Origin: CAVTWH01 sp963850915
GTDB taxonomy: Bacteria; Actinomycetota; Actinomycetes; Mycobacteriales; Micromonosporaceae
Direction: 5' to 3'
Length of the DNA stretch: 64,000 nucleotides
Assembly: GCA_963850915.1 (NCBI GenBank)
Contig: CAWKND010000004.1
Span: forward strand, 186,001 to 250,000
The notes under the pieces were generated by a model. It was not told where the DNA came from and made no database searches. It saw only the letters and a list, made by a program, of their open reading frames with translations. Position numbers and translations under genes: made by a program. Numbering within the stretch: the first letter of the stretch is position 1; every line of letters starts with the position of its first letter. Shown here in pieces: positions 7,882-16,111 of this stretch.

Positions 7882-8898
7882 GTGCCGCATGCTTTACCCG
7901 TGCCGTCCAGCCCGCCGCCCGGTCGCGTACCGCCGCCGGAGTCGGCCCACCTACCCGCGCAGCCCGGCGTGTACCGCTTCCACGACGCCCGTGGCCGGGT
8001 GCTCTACGTCGGTCGGGCCACCGAACTGCGCAGCCGGGTCCGTTCGTACTGGGGCAATCTGCGCGACCGCCGGCACCTGGTCCGGATGATCGGCGCCGTG
8101 GCCAGCATCGCCGCGCTGCCGTGCGACTCGGTACACGAGGCTGCCTGGCTGGAGCGCAACCTGCTGGAGACGGCGCTGCCGCGCTGGAACCGCACCCGGG
8201 GCGGCCAGGAGACGCCGGTCTGGCTCCGGCTGGACGCCCGGCCCGGCGCCCCCGGGCTCACCGTCGTGCACGACGCGCCGGCGCCCGGTCCGGCACGGTT
8301 CTTCGGCCCCTATCTCGGTGGCGAGCAGGCCCGCCGCGCGGTGGCCGGGCTGCACCGGGTGCTGCCGCTGGCCTACACCGGCAGCCGGCTGGGCGGCTCC
8401 GAGCGGGAGATGGCCCGCAAACTCGGCCTGCCCGCGCTGGTCGCCGCGCCCGGTCCGACCGGCGATCTGGGCGGGGACGCGGCCGCCGAGCCGCGGTGGG
8501 GGTCGGCCGCGGAGATCGGGGCGGCGTTGGCGGGGGTACTCGAGCGCGACCCGGTCGCGGTGCGCGCCGCGCTGGCCGACCTGACGGGGGTACGCGACCG
8601 GGCGGCCGGCGCGCTCGCCTTCGAGCTGGCCGGGCGGGTACAGGCGGAGATCGAAGCGGTGCGGTGGATCACGAGTACCCAGCGGGTGACGGTCGCCGGG
8701 GCCGGGGACTGCGAGGTGTACGGGGCCGCCGGTGGGGTACTCGTCCATCTGCGGGTACGCGACGGGCGGCTGTGCCGCTGGCGGCAGCGCGAGTGCCCAG
8801 CGGGCGAGGCGGAGCGCTGGCTGGCGGCCACCCCGGCGCAGTGGCAGCCGTTCGCCCAGCGCGCCGCCGAACTCGCCGCCACCCTCACCCTCCGGTGA
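7882..8898 (+). CDS. GIY-YIG nuclease, UvrC N-terminal-like (Cho-type)
   Basis: A 338-residue protein whose N-terminus matches the GIY-YIG endonuclease domain of UvrC: PGVYRFHDARGRVLYVGRA, then RSRVRSYW and a downstream Glu in WLERNLLE. The middle resembles the UvrC region after the nuclease (FFGPYLGGEQARRAV). The RNase H-like and helix-hairpin-helix domains of UvrC (about 600 residues) are missing, so it is not the main excision nuclease. It is closer in size to E. coli Cho, a UvrC homologue making the 3' incision at damage. Function in repair is inferred. It is divergent from the protease gene across 249 bases. Confidence 0.75.
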   Translation: MPHALPVPSSPPPGRVPPPESAHLPAQPGVYRFHDARGRVLYVGRATELRSRVRSYWGNLRDRRHLVRMIGAVASIAALPCDSVHEAAWLERNLLETALPRWNRTRGGQETPVWLRLDARPGAPGLTVVHDAPAPGPARFFGPYLGGEQARRAVAGLHRVLPLAYTGSRLGGSEREMARKLGLPALVAAPGPTGDLGGDAAAEPRWGSAAEIGAALAGVLERDPVAVRAALADLTGVRDRAAGALAFELAGRVQAEIEAVRWITSTQRVTVAGAGDCEVYGAAGGVLVHLRVRDGRLCRWRQRECPAGEAERWLAATPAQWQPFAQRAAELAATLTLR

Positions 8899-8946
8899 CC
8901 TGCGGGGCGCGGTGACTACGGCGCGGTGACCTACCGTCCGTTTTGC

Positions 8947-9561
8947 CTACGGTGCGGTGATGCGGCCGGTCCACACCTCGCTGCCGGGGCCGTTCCTCAG
9001 GTAGGCCTCCAGCTTGTACCCGGCCAGCGGGCCGCTGCCGGTACTCCGGTCCACCGTGAAGGTACTCAGGTCGCCGCAGATCTTGCCCGGCGCATGGAAG
9101 CTGATCTGGCCGCCGTCGGAGCGCCGGAGCGTGCCCTCGGTGACGACGGCGATGCATCCGGGCGGCGCGGTGACCGAGCTGTCGTTGTAGACGTACCGGG
9201 ACAGGTCCACGTGGCCGATGACCGGCAGTTGGCCGTTGGCGCTCCCGTTGTAGCAGGTGCCGCCGGGGTGGCCGGTCGGGCAGGCAGCAGTGCCGAAGGT
9301 CGCGAAGTCCCAGGGCAGGAAGAACGCGCCCGCACCGGTGAAGGTCGGTGCCGGGCTGGCTGCCGGGTTCGGGGTGCCTGTCGCGTTCGCGCCCCCTGCT
9401 GCGCTCGGCGTGCTTGCCGCGCTTGGGGTGCTTGCCGCGCTTGGGATGCCTGCTGCGTTCGAAGTGGCTGCCGGGTTCGGCGACGGCTTGTGGGTGACGG
9501 AGCAGGCTGCCAGCAGCAGTGCGTAGATGCCTACGGGGACGAGCCGGGCCGCACGATTCAT
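8947..9561 (-). CDS. secreted lipoprotein with an alanine/serine/proline-rich linker, unknown function
   Basis: A 204-residue protein with a lipoprotein signal: a basic start, a hydrophobic stretch and a lipobox LLAAC, where Cys about 20 would be lipidated. A low-complexity linker (SAASTPSAASTPSAAGG) connects it to an extracellular domain of about 140 residues with four or more cysteines. The linker DNA contains near-identical 18-bp units around 9400-9455. ATG 9561 is chosen because the signal peptide begins there; the frame continues to 9624. No family is recognised. Confidence 0.65.
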   Translation of the reverse strand: MNRAARLVPVGIYALLLAACSVTHKPSPNPAATSNAAGIPSAASTPSAASTPSAAGGANATGTPNPAASPAPTFTGAGAFFLPWDFATFGTAACPTGHPGGTCYNGSANGQLPVIGHVDLSRYVYNDSSVTAPPGCIAVVTEGTLRRSDGGQISFHAPGKICGDLSTFTVDRSTGSGPLAGYKLEAYLRNGPGSEVWTGRITAP

Positions 9562-9713
9562 GGGCGAATTGCAGCACGGTGTGAGATTCATTGCAACAGA
9601 TGCGTGTGTTCTTGCACTGCTCACGTCTGGACGGCTACCTCAGCAGTTCCACAGCACTGTCAGCCACCCCGGGTACCATTCAGGAAGTTGATCCTCATGA
9701 GGAGCGTGCGACG

Positions 9714-10581
9714 GTGCAGAGTTCCAACCCGGTGCTGACCAGGCTGGGCGAGACCGCCCAGCGCGAACGCCAGGCCAGCTACGCGTCTCCGCCGGCCGGC
9801 AGCCCCGACTACCGCAACTACCCGCCGGTCTACACGCCCCGGCTCGCCGACCCCGGTCCAGCCGGGCGGTGGCGGCGGCTATGGCGGTGCGGCCCCGTAC
9901 GAGCGGGCGATGACCCTCGACGACGTGGTCACCCGTACCCTCGCGCTGATCCTGCTCACCAGCGTCTCGGCCGCGTTCTCCTGGATCTTCCTGCGCAGCG
10001 GCGCCTGGCTGGGTGTCGCCGTCTTCGGCTCGGTCATCGCCGGCCTGGTCCTCGGCCTGGTAATCGCCTTCATGCGGGTGACCAACCCACTGATCATCTC
10101 CGGCTACGCGATCCTGCAGGGCATCCTGCTCGGCGTCGCCAGCCGGGCGTTCGAGGAGGTCTACCCCGGCATCGTCGTACAGGCGGTGGCCGCAACCTTC
10201 GGCGTCTTCTTCGCGATGGCGGTGCTCTACAAGTTCAAGGTGCTGCGCGCCACGCCCAAGTTCACCCGGTTCGTACTCGGCGCGCTGATCGGCGTGGTCG
10301 TACTCAGCCTGGTCAACTTCCTGCTGTCGGCGTTCGGGCACAACCTGGGCTACGAGTACTACGCGCCGACCGAGAAGGCCGGTGGCCTGGCCATCCTGTT
10401 CTCGGTGGTCTGCATCATCGTCGGGGCGCTCACCTTCATCCTCGACTTCGACATGGTCGAGAAGGGCGTCCAGTACGGCCTGCCGCACCGCTTCGCCTGG
10501 TACTGCGCGTTCGGCCTGCTGGTCGGCCTGATCTTCCTGTACTGGCAGATCCTCCGGCTGCTGGGCTATCTGCGCCGGTGA
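9714..10581 (+). CDS. Bax inhibitor-1 / YccA family membrane protein, frameshifted near its N-terminus
   Basis: From ATG 9910 the frame encodes seven hydrophobic segments and the acidic C-terminal features of Bax-inhibitor-1 (UPF0005) proteins, e.g. ILDFDMVEKGVQ. The usual actinobacterial N-terminus (QSSNPVLTRLGE) is present but in another frame, starting at GTG 9714 with GAGGAG upstream. The linker GGGYGGAAPYERAMTLDD joins in the 9910 frame. One extra base (or two missing) around 9850-9875 therefore splits the gene. Either a sequence error or a real mutation is possible; ATG 9910 has no ribosome site. The family conducts ions, perhaps calcium, across the membrane. Confidence 0.75.
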
Positions 10582-11012
10582 CGGTGGCAGCTCAACCAGC
10601 CCAGCCAGCTGGGCCGACCCAACCAGCTCAGCCTGCTCCGGTCGGCGACGCCAGTCCGGCTGAGCTGGCCAAGGCGGTGGACGAGCTGGTCAACCAGGTG
10701 GCGCACTGGATGCAGCCACGGTGGTCGGCTGGCGGGCGCGGCGCGCGGGTGCACGCGCTCGTCCAGCGGCTGGCCGACCTCGCAGCGATCGTCGAGGGCG
10801 CGGTTGCTGAGGGCACGGTTGCTGAGGGCACGGTTGCTGAGGGCACGGTGGCTGGGGGCGGGGCGACCCGGGTGGTACCCCGGCTGGACGGCGATCTGGT
10901 CCTGCCCGACCAGCTCCGCGTGGTCACCGTCGACCTGCTCGCGCTCGACCCGCCGGGCAGCGTGCTCGGCGAGGCGCTGGCCGCCGTCCGGGAGACCCGC
11001 ACGCACCTCTGA
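10578..11012 (+). CDS. small hypothetical protein coupled to the Bax inhibitor gene
   Basis: A 144-residue protein whose GTG start overlaps the TGA of the previous gene (GTGA), which suggests translational coupling. It begins with a Pro/Gln/Ala-rich stretch (AQPAQPAGPTQPAQPA) followed by a helical region (LAKAVDELVNQVAHWM). A repeat VAEGTVAEGTVAEG near the middle is encoded by 15-bp units around 10804-10850. There is no signal peptide or membrane helix. No family is recognised. Confidence 0.55.
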   Translation: MTVAAQPAQPAGPTQPAQPAPVGDASPAELAKAVDELVNQVAHWMQPRWSAGGRGARVHALVQRLADLAAIVEGAVAEGTVAEGTVAEGTVAGGGATRVVPRLDGDLVLPDQLRVVTVDLLALDPPGSVLGEALAAVRETRTHL

Positions 11013-11074
11013 TTCCCCGTGACCAGGCCCGAACAACGTGCGTGACCGGGCCTGAACACCGAGCCGGGCATCCG

Positions 11075-11099
11075 CAACCTTTCCGGGCGCTGTGGCGTC
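11075..11099 (+). promoter_or_regulatory. ECF-type promoter of the first sigma-factor operon
   Basis: CAACC (11075-11079) and CGTC (11096-11099) are separated by 16 bases, the -35/-10 pattern of ECF sigma factors. The start codon lies 35 bases downstream. A nearly identical arrangement, including GGGCGCT in the spacer, precedes the second ECF gene on the other strand. Autoregulation is inferred from that match. Confidence 0.6.
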
Positions 11100-11133
11100 G
11101 TGCCAGCATGAGGCGGCCACGGGGAGGAGCGCG

Positions 11134-11715
11134 GTGGAGGGCGACTGGGAGTCTGTCTACGCCGGCCAGTACCGGCGCCTGGTGGTCCTGGTCAGCGCCG
11201 TCTGCGGCTCACTGCCAGAGGCCGAGGAGGCAGTCCAGGAGGCGTTCGTGCGCGCCCTCGGACTGACCGGCCGGCGAGCGGTGATGGACGACCCGGCCGC
11301 CTGGCTCTACCGGGTCGCCGTCAACCAGCTGCGCTCCCGCTGGCGGCACGGGCTGGTGGCGCGGCGGGTACACGCGCGGTTGGCCGGGCACGCGGCGGCC
11401 GCGGCGAGCGGGCCGGTACCGACCACCCAGGTCGACGAGCGCGCGGTACTGCTGCAGGCGCTGCGCCGGCTGCCGTTCGGGCAGCGCGAGGCGCTTGCCC
11501 TGCACTACCTGGCTGACCTGCCGGTGGAGTTGGTGGCACAGCGCAGTGGGGTGGCCGTGGGTACCGTCAAAGCCCGGCTCTCCCGCGGCCGGGAAGCACT
11601 GGCCCGGCTGCTCGCCGAGGAGTACCCGGGCGGGCGCCCGGCCGGGGTACCCCCGCTCATCGAACTTGGCACTGCCGACCTCGACCACGACGCGGCCGAG
11701 ACGGACCGGGGGTGA
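11134..11715 (+). CDS. ECF RNA polymerase sigma factor (SigE-like family)
   Basis: A 193-residue group IV sigma factor. Region 2 spans about residues 10-75 (YRRLVVLVSAVCG ... PEAEEAVQEAFVRAL ... DDPAAWLYRVAVNQL). Region 4 spans about 105-165 (ALRRLPFGQREALALHYLAD, then the HTH with GVAVGTVKARLSRGREAL). GTG 11134 is the start because GGGGAGGAG lies just before it; the longer frame adds only non-coding-like residues. It overlaps the next gene, which encodes a membrane-anchored protein, by four bases. The partner probably senses or restrains the sigma factor, but no zinc-anti-sigma motif is seen in it. Confidence 0.85.
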   Translation: MEGDWESVYAGQYRRLVVLVSAVCGSLPEAEEAVQEAFVRALGLTGRRAVMDDPAAWLYRVAVNQLRSRWRHGLVARRVHARLAGHAAAAASGPVPTTQVDERAVLLQALRRLPFGQREALALHYLADLPVELVAQRSGVAVGTVKARLSRGREALARLLAEEYPGGRPAGVPPLIELGTADLDHDAAETDRG

Positions 11716-12944
11716 GTCGGGTGTCTGAGGAGCATTTCGCCGCGCTCGCCGAGCACCTCGCCGGGCAGGTACGCCAGCCCGACTTCCGGCAGCTGCGCGC
11801 CCGGCGCCGGCAGCGTACCCAGCGGCTGGCACTGGCCGTCGCGGTGCTGGTAGTGCTCAGCTTCGGGCTGTTCGTACGGCTGGCACCGGACGTGGCCGGG
11901 CTCTCCCTGCACCGGCCGGCCGCGTCGCCCAGCCCCACCGGCTCTGGCCCGTTGATCACCGTGCTGGACACTCCTCCGGTACCTGGTAGCGGGGGGGCGC
12001 TCTACGCCGTGGCGTCGGTACGCGCCGCCGCGAACCTCGGGTACCTCGACCACTGGATCATGCTGCGCAGCGTCGACCTGGGCGTGCACTGGACCGAGCT
12101 GAGCCAGTTGGCCTGGCTGACCTGGAACTCCCTTCCGGTGCTCTACGGCGGGCTGGGCGACAACGTGTGGCTCTTCGACCGGGAGAACGGATCGGTGGCG
12201 CTCTTCGGCGACCAGGCCCAGGCGATCCGGCTGTGGGCGCCCGGGGTACTCGGCTCGGCGACGACGGCGGACCCGCCGCAGCTGTCCAGCTCGCCGGACG
12301 GCAGCGCGCTCTGGGCGCGCATCGGTGACAGCCTGCTCGAACTGGACCAGCACAAGGACGCGGCGGTACACATCGACAAGCCCTGGGCCGGCGGCACGCC
12401 ACAGCTGGTGATGCTGGCCGCCGACCGGGTCCTGGCCCGCGGCGCCGATCAGGGCTGGTACCTGACCACCGACTCCGGCGCGAGCTGGGCAAGCGTCGGC
12501 GACCCGTGCGCGGGTACCCGGTTCCCCGGTACCGCCGTCGTCACGACCGGCGCCGGCCTGGGTACCACCTGGGTGGCCTGCGTGAGCCAGGAAACGGTCA
12601 ACCCCCAACCAACCGCCGGTGACTTCGTCGCGACCACCGACGGCCGGCACTGGAGCGCCCGCGGTGCGAGTGCGGAAGCGGCCTTCAGCGTGCTCCCCGT
12701 CTCGCCGACCGGTGCTTGGCGGTACGGCCTGCACGGCCGGGTCTACCGGACCGCCGACGGTACCCACTGGCAGGACGTGAGCTGGGCCAACGCGGTCGCA
12801 TCGGCCGAGCTTGACCAGAGCTGTGTCGCGGTCGACCTGGGCCGTGCGGTCTGCTTCGAACTCGGCGACAACGGCGTCGACCGGATACACACGACCGTTG
12901 ACGGTGGCGCCACCTGGAGCAGCAGCCGCTGGCCGGTCAACTGA
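11712..12944 (+). CDS. membrane-anchored beta-propeller-like protein paired with an ECF sigma factor
   Basis: A 410-residue protein starting at GTG 11712 inside the sigma-factor stop codon (GTGA overlap). About 35 cytoplasmic residues rich in Arg precede one transmembrane helix (LALAVAVLVVLSFGLFV, about 37-53). The exported part contains recurring SGASW/DGTHW/GGATWSSS-like segments, as in BNR/sialidase-type propeller repeats. The short cytoplasmic tail could bind the sigma factor, making this an anti-sigma or sensor protein. That role is inferred from gene order only. It is convergent with the second sigma-factor operon with 13 bases between stops. Confidence 0.65.
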   Translation: MSRVSEEHFAALAEHLAGQVRQPDFRQLRARRRQRTQRLALAVAVLVVLSFGLFVRLAPDVAGLSLHRPAASPSPTGSGPLITVLDTPPVPGSGGALYAVASVRAAANLGYLDHWIMLRSVDLGVHWTELSQLAWLTWNSLPVLYGGLGDNVWLFDRENGSVALFGDQAQAIRLWAPGVLGSATTADPPQLSSSPDGSALWARIGDSLLELDQHKDAAVHIDKPWAGGTPQLVMLAADRVLARGADQGWYLTTDSGASWASVGDPCAGTRFPGTAVVTTGAGLGTTWVACVSQETVNPQPTAGDFVATTDGRHWSARGASAEAAFSVLPVSPTGAWRYGLHGRVYRTADGTHWQDVSWANAVASAELDQSCVAVDLGRAVCFELGDNGVDRIHTTVDGGATWSSSRWPVN

Positions 12945-12957
12945 ACCGGGTGGTGGC

Positions 12958-14097
12958 TCAGTTGACCGTCACCGTGACCGGCGTCTTCGCCGCAGCCGTC
13001 GGGCCGCGGGCTTCGTCGACCTCCCAGGTCAGCTGCCACTGCCCGGCCGGCGTGTAGGCCGGTACGTCGATCTGCATCGCGTACTTGACGGTGCTGTGCC
13101 CGGGCAGCTCCAGGTTGGTGTTGCTGCCGGCGCAGTTGAGGGCGTACGTGCTGTGCGCCTTGTAGAAGTTCTGCTGGTAGACCGGGCACGGGACGAGCGA
13201 AACCGCCGCGTCGCCCGGGTTGGTGAGTACGACCTGGTAGTCCAGTCGGGTACCGGCGACCACGCTGGCCGGCGCGACCAGGGTGGCGGTCACCCCGGCG
13301 TCGGCCAGCGCACCGGGTGCGGGCGTCGTCGGCGTGGGCGGGACGAAGTACCAGCGCCCCACGCTCACCGCCGAGCAGGCGTAGCTCACCTGCTCGCCGT
13401 TGATCGGGATCAGTTCGCCGGCCACCCGCAGATCGAGCGTGCGGATCGCCGTGATGGGGACGCCACCGTTACAGATGGACGAGCTGCGGATCGCGAATGT
13501 GGCGGACTCGCCCGGATCCACGGTGGCCGGCTCGAAGGCGGTCTGCGGTGTCGCCGCCGACTCGTTCGTCGAGGGGAGTTCGGAGAGATGGCCGGCGACG
13601 TCCCGCGCCTGCACATCGGGGTACCCGGACAGCGTGCACCGGCGGTGCCCGGTGTTGCGCAGCCCGATGAAGTCGATCTGGGTACCCGCCTCGCCGCTGC
13701 TGTACGAGTACGTTGCCGACTTGGCCAGGTCGCTCGCCAGGCACGGGGTGGCCGTCGGGCGGTTCGAGGGGGGCGCCGGTACGGGCGCGACGGCGGGGGA
13801 GTTGAGCCACGGGACGACGGCCGGGGGTGTGGCAGCGCTCGTACTCGTACTCGTACTCGGCTGAGGGTGGGTCGGCGGTAGCGCGGCGCTGTGCCGGTTG
13901 ACCAGCACCGCGGGTACCGCCACGAGTACCGCCACGGCAAGCGCGACGCCGGCCACGGTGAGGTTGCGCCGGCGGCGCCGACGGATCACGCCGTGGCGTA
14001 CCCGCTCGGTGGCGTCCGCCCAGCCGGGGAGCGCCCGCCGCGTATCGCCGAGCGTCTCCCGGAGCTGCTCTTCAAGGCTGCTGTTGCTGTGGGTCAT
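12958..14097 (-). CDS. membrane-anchored DUF4232-type protein paired with the second ECF sigma factor
   Basis: A 379-residue protein with a cytoplasmic N-terminus of about 50 residues ending in a run of Arg (RRRRRR), one transmembrane helix (VAGVALAVAVLVAVPAVLV) and a large exported region. The linker is Ser/Thr/Pro-rich. The central part fits DUF4232: IDFIGLRNTGHRRCTLSGYP and several cysteines. ATG 14097 is used because GGAGGG lies upstream. Its start overlaps the end of the upstream sigma-factor gene by four bases (ATGA), so the two are coupled. A sensing or anti-sigma role is inferred from the arrangement. Confidence 0.7.
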   Translation of the reverse strand: MTHSNSSLEEQLRETLGDTRRALPGWADATERVRHGVIRRRRRRNLTVAGVALAVAVLVAVPAVLVNRHSAALPPTHPQPSTSTSTSAATPPAVVPWLNSPAVAPVPAPPSNRPTATPCLASDLAKSATYSYSSGEAGTQIDFIGLRNTGHRRCTLSGYPDVQARDVAGHLSELPSTNESAATPQTAFEPATVDPGESATFAIRSSSICNGGVPITAIRTLDLRVAGELIPINGEQVSYACSAVSVGRWYFVPPTPTTPAPGALADAGVTATLVAPASVVAGTRLDYQVVLTNPGDAAVSLVPCPVYQQNFYKAHSTYALNCAGSNTNLELPGHSTVKYAMQIDVPAYTPAGQWQLTWEVDEARGPTAAAKTPVTVTVN

Positions 14098-14594
14098 CGC
14101 GTACCACCCTCCACGGGAGACGGGGCCAGCGACTGGCGCAGCTTGGCCATTGCCCGGGCGGCGGTGCTCTTCACCGTGCCGGTCGAGCAGCCCAGTTGGG
14201 CGGCGATCTGGGCCTCCGAGTAGTCCAGGTAGTACCGCAGGACCATGACGGCGCGCTGCTGCCGGGGCAGGGCGGCGAGTTCCCGCCACAGCTGTTCGTC
14301 GCGGGGTGGCGGATCATCCCGGCCGGTCTCCGGCAGCACGCCGGAGAGGCGTTCGCGCCCCAGCCGGCGGCGCCGGGTCAGGTAGCCGTTCAGGATGGCC
14401 CGGCGAACGTACCCCTCCGGGTCGTCCTGGCGCAGCAGCCGGTGCCAGGCCAGGCCGGTGCGCTCCAGCGCGTCCTGCACGAGATCACCGGCCTGGTACG
14501 GGTCGCCGCACAGTACGTGCGCGAAGCGCAGCAGCTCCACGTGCCGGGTACGCACGAACTCCTCGAACGCCGGGGGTGCCGACCAGCCTGCCAT
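14094..14594 (-). CDS. ECF sigma factor, SigE family
   Basis: A 166-residue sigma factor typical of the actinobacterial SigE family: region 2 FEEFVRTRHVELLRFAHVLCG with GDLVQDALERT and EGYVRRAILNGYL, and region 4 LAALPRQQRAVMVLRYYLDY with SEAQIAAQLGCSTGTVKSTA. ATG 14594 is preferred over 14609 because the predicted -10 element lies at 14603-14606, so the longer start would be outside the transcript. The transcript would be nearly leaderless, common in actinobacteria. It is coupled to the downstream DUF4232 membrane protein. Confidence 0.88.
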   Translation of the reverse strand: MAGWSAPPAFEEFVRTRHVELLRFAHVLCGDPYQAGDLVQDALERTGLAWHRLLRQDDPEGYVRRAILNGYLTRRRRLGRERLSGVLPETGRDDPPPRDEQLWRELAALPRQQRAVMVLRYYLDYSEAQIAAQLGCSTGTVKSTAARAMAKLRQSLAPSPVEGGTR

Positions 14595-14602
14595 GCCCCT
14601 AG

Positions 14603-14628
14603 GACGCACGAGCGCCCCGAACCGGTTG
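14603..14628 (-). promoter_or_regulatory. ECF-type promoter of the second sigma-factor operon
   Basis: On the minus strand CAACC (14628-14624) and CGTC (14606-14603) are 17 bases apart. The spacer shares GGGCGCT and GTG with the promoter proposed for the first ECF gene. The predicted transcript would start within a few bases of ATG 14594. It overlaps the hairpin proposed as terminator of the thiolase gene. Confidence 0.55.
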
Positions 14629-14642
14629 TCCGGCCGGGGCGC
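14612..14642 (-). terminator. hairpin downstream of the thiolase gene
   Basis: GCGCCCC (14612-14618) pairs with GGGGCGC (14636-14642), and CCGG/CCGG pairs inside. It follows the thiolase stop (14658) by 15 bases. It also overlaps the -35 element of the sigma-factor promoter, so read-through from thiolase could interfere with that promoter. Confidence 0.55.
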
Positions 14643-14657
14643 CCATCACGGAGTTAA

Positions 14658-15905
14658 TTAGGCCAGCCGCTCCAGTACCATCGCCATGCCCTGGCCGCCG
14701 CCGACGCACATGGTCTCCAGCCCGATCGACTTGTCGTGCCAGTCCAGCGAGTTCAGCAGGGTACCGGTGATGCGGGCGCCGGTCATCCCGAACGGGTGGC
14801 CGACGGCGATGGCGCCGCCCATCACGTTCAGCTTCTCGAGCGGGATACCCAGGTCGCGGTAGGACGGGATGACCTGCGCCGCGAACGCCTCGTTGATCTC
14901 CACCAGGTCGACGTCGTCGATCGTCATGCCGGCCCGCTTGAGCGCCTGCTTCGACGCCTCGACCGGGCCGAGCCCCATGATCTCCGGGGACAGCGCCGTC
15001 ACGCCGGTGGAGACGATCCGGGCCAGCGGGGTGATGCCCAGTTCGCGGGCGCGGGTGTCACTCATGATGATCACAGCGGCCGCGCCGTCGTTGAGCGGGC
15101 AGCAGTTGCCGGCGGTGATCCGCCCGTCCGGCCGGAACACCGGCTTCAGCCCAGCCACCGCCTCCAGGGTCACGCCGGGTCGCGGCCCGTCGTCCCCGCT
15201 GACGATCGTCCCGTCGGGCGTGGCGACCGGGGTGATCTCCCGCTGCCAGAAGCCGGCGGCGATCGCCTGCTCGGCGAGGTTCTGGCTGCGTACCCCGAAT
15301 TCGTCCATGTCCTGGCGGGTCACGCCCTTGATCTGGGCCAGGTTCTCGGCGGTCTGCCCCATCGGGAGGTAGATATCCGGCAGCTCGCCGTCGGCGCGCG
15401 GGTCGTGCCAGGTGTCGGCGCCGCCCTGCGCGACCTTCTCGGTACGCGCCCGGGCGCCGTCGTAGGCCGCGTTCTCCCAGCCGCCGCCGACCAGCTCCTG
15501 GGCGGCCGAGGGGAGCCCGTCCGAGCTGCCCCGGGCGAACCGGCTGACCATCTCCACGCCCGCGGAGATGAACACGTCACCCTCGCCGGCCCGGATCGCG
15601 TGCATCGCCATCCGGCTGGTCTGCAGCGAGGAGGAGCAGTACCGGGTGATGGTGGCGCCGGGCAGCGAGTCGTACCCGAGCAGGGTGGCGACCACCCGGG
15701 CCATGTTGAAGCCCTGCTCCCCACCGGGCAGGCCGCACCCGAGGTAGAGGTCGTCGATGGTGGCCGGATCGAGCTGGGGGACCTTGGCCAGCGCGGCGGC
15801 GATGATGGTGGCGGCGAGGTCGTCGGGGCGTAGTTCCCGCAGCGAGCCCTTGTGTGCGCGTCCGATCGGGGACCGGGCGGTGGCGACGATGACAGCTTCC
15901 GGCAT
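14658..15905 (-). CDS. thiolase (acetyl-CoA C-acetyltransferase, FadA3-like)
   Basis: A 415-residue thiolase. The acylated cysteine is in RYCSSSLQTSRMA (about residue 92), the NEAFAAQ motif and the histidine motif GGAIAVGHPFGMTGAR follow, and the second catalytic cysteine is in ETMCVGGGQGMAM near the C-terminus. It would cleave 3-ketoacyl-CoA in beta-oxidation or condense acetyl-CoA. ATG 15905 begins the family's usual PEAVIVATARSPIG; the frame continues to 16046 without support. In M. tuberculosis the thiolase fadA3 (Rv1074c) sits next to an SGNH hydrolase and cbs, as here. Confidence 0.92.
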   Translation of the reverse strand: MPEAVIVATARSPIGRAHKGSLRELRPDDLAATIIAAALAKVPQLDPATIDDLYLGCGLPGGEQGFNMARVVATLLGYDSLPGATITRYCSSSLQTSRMAMHAIRAGEGDVFISAGVEMVSRFARGSSDGLPSAAQELVGGGWENAAYDGARARTEKVAQGGADTWHDPRADGELPDIYLPMGQTAENLAQIKGVTRQDMDEFGVRSQNLAEQAIAAGFWQREITPVATPDGTIVSGDDGPRPGVTLEAVAGLKPVFRPDGRITAGNCCPLNDGAAAVIIMSDTRARELGITPLARIVSTGVTALSPEIMGLGPVEASKQALKRAGMTIDDVDLVEINEAFAAQVIPSYRDLGIPLEKLNVMGGAIAVGHPFGMTGARITGTLLNSLDWHDKSIGLETMCVGGGQGMAMVLERLA

Positions 15906-15981
15906 GGCCGCCACGTTACCGCCCGGTAGGTGCCCGGTCACTGTGCTCCCCCACACTGCACCCTCGGTGTACCCCGTGACC

Positions 15982-16010
15982 TTGACGGATGTTGATCGTT
16001 CTGGATTGAT
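15982..16010 (+). promoter_or_regulatory. possible housekeeping promoter of the S53 protease
   Basis: TTGACG (15982-15987) is followed after 17 bases by ATTGAT (16005-16010). The -35 match is good and the -10 match weak. It would give a leader of about 95 bases before ATG 16112. It lies in the 206-base region between the divergent thiolase and protease genes. Confidence 0.35.
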
Positions 16011-16111
16011 TGCCATGTAGTCGTGCCTGGTCCACCGGTCTGGCACGCTCCCCCTCCCCGCCTGTTCACCTCCCCGCCTGATTCACCAAACCCCCGACAG
16101 GAAGGATCCCC

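Noticed and set aside
15906..16111. riboswitch upstream of the S53 protease
   Set aside because: No conserved riboswitch core or extended pairing could be recognised in this 206-base region.
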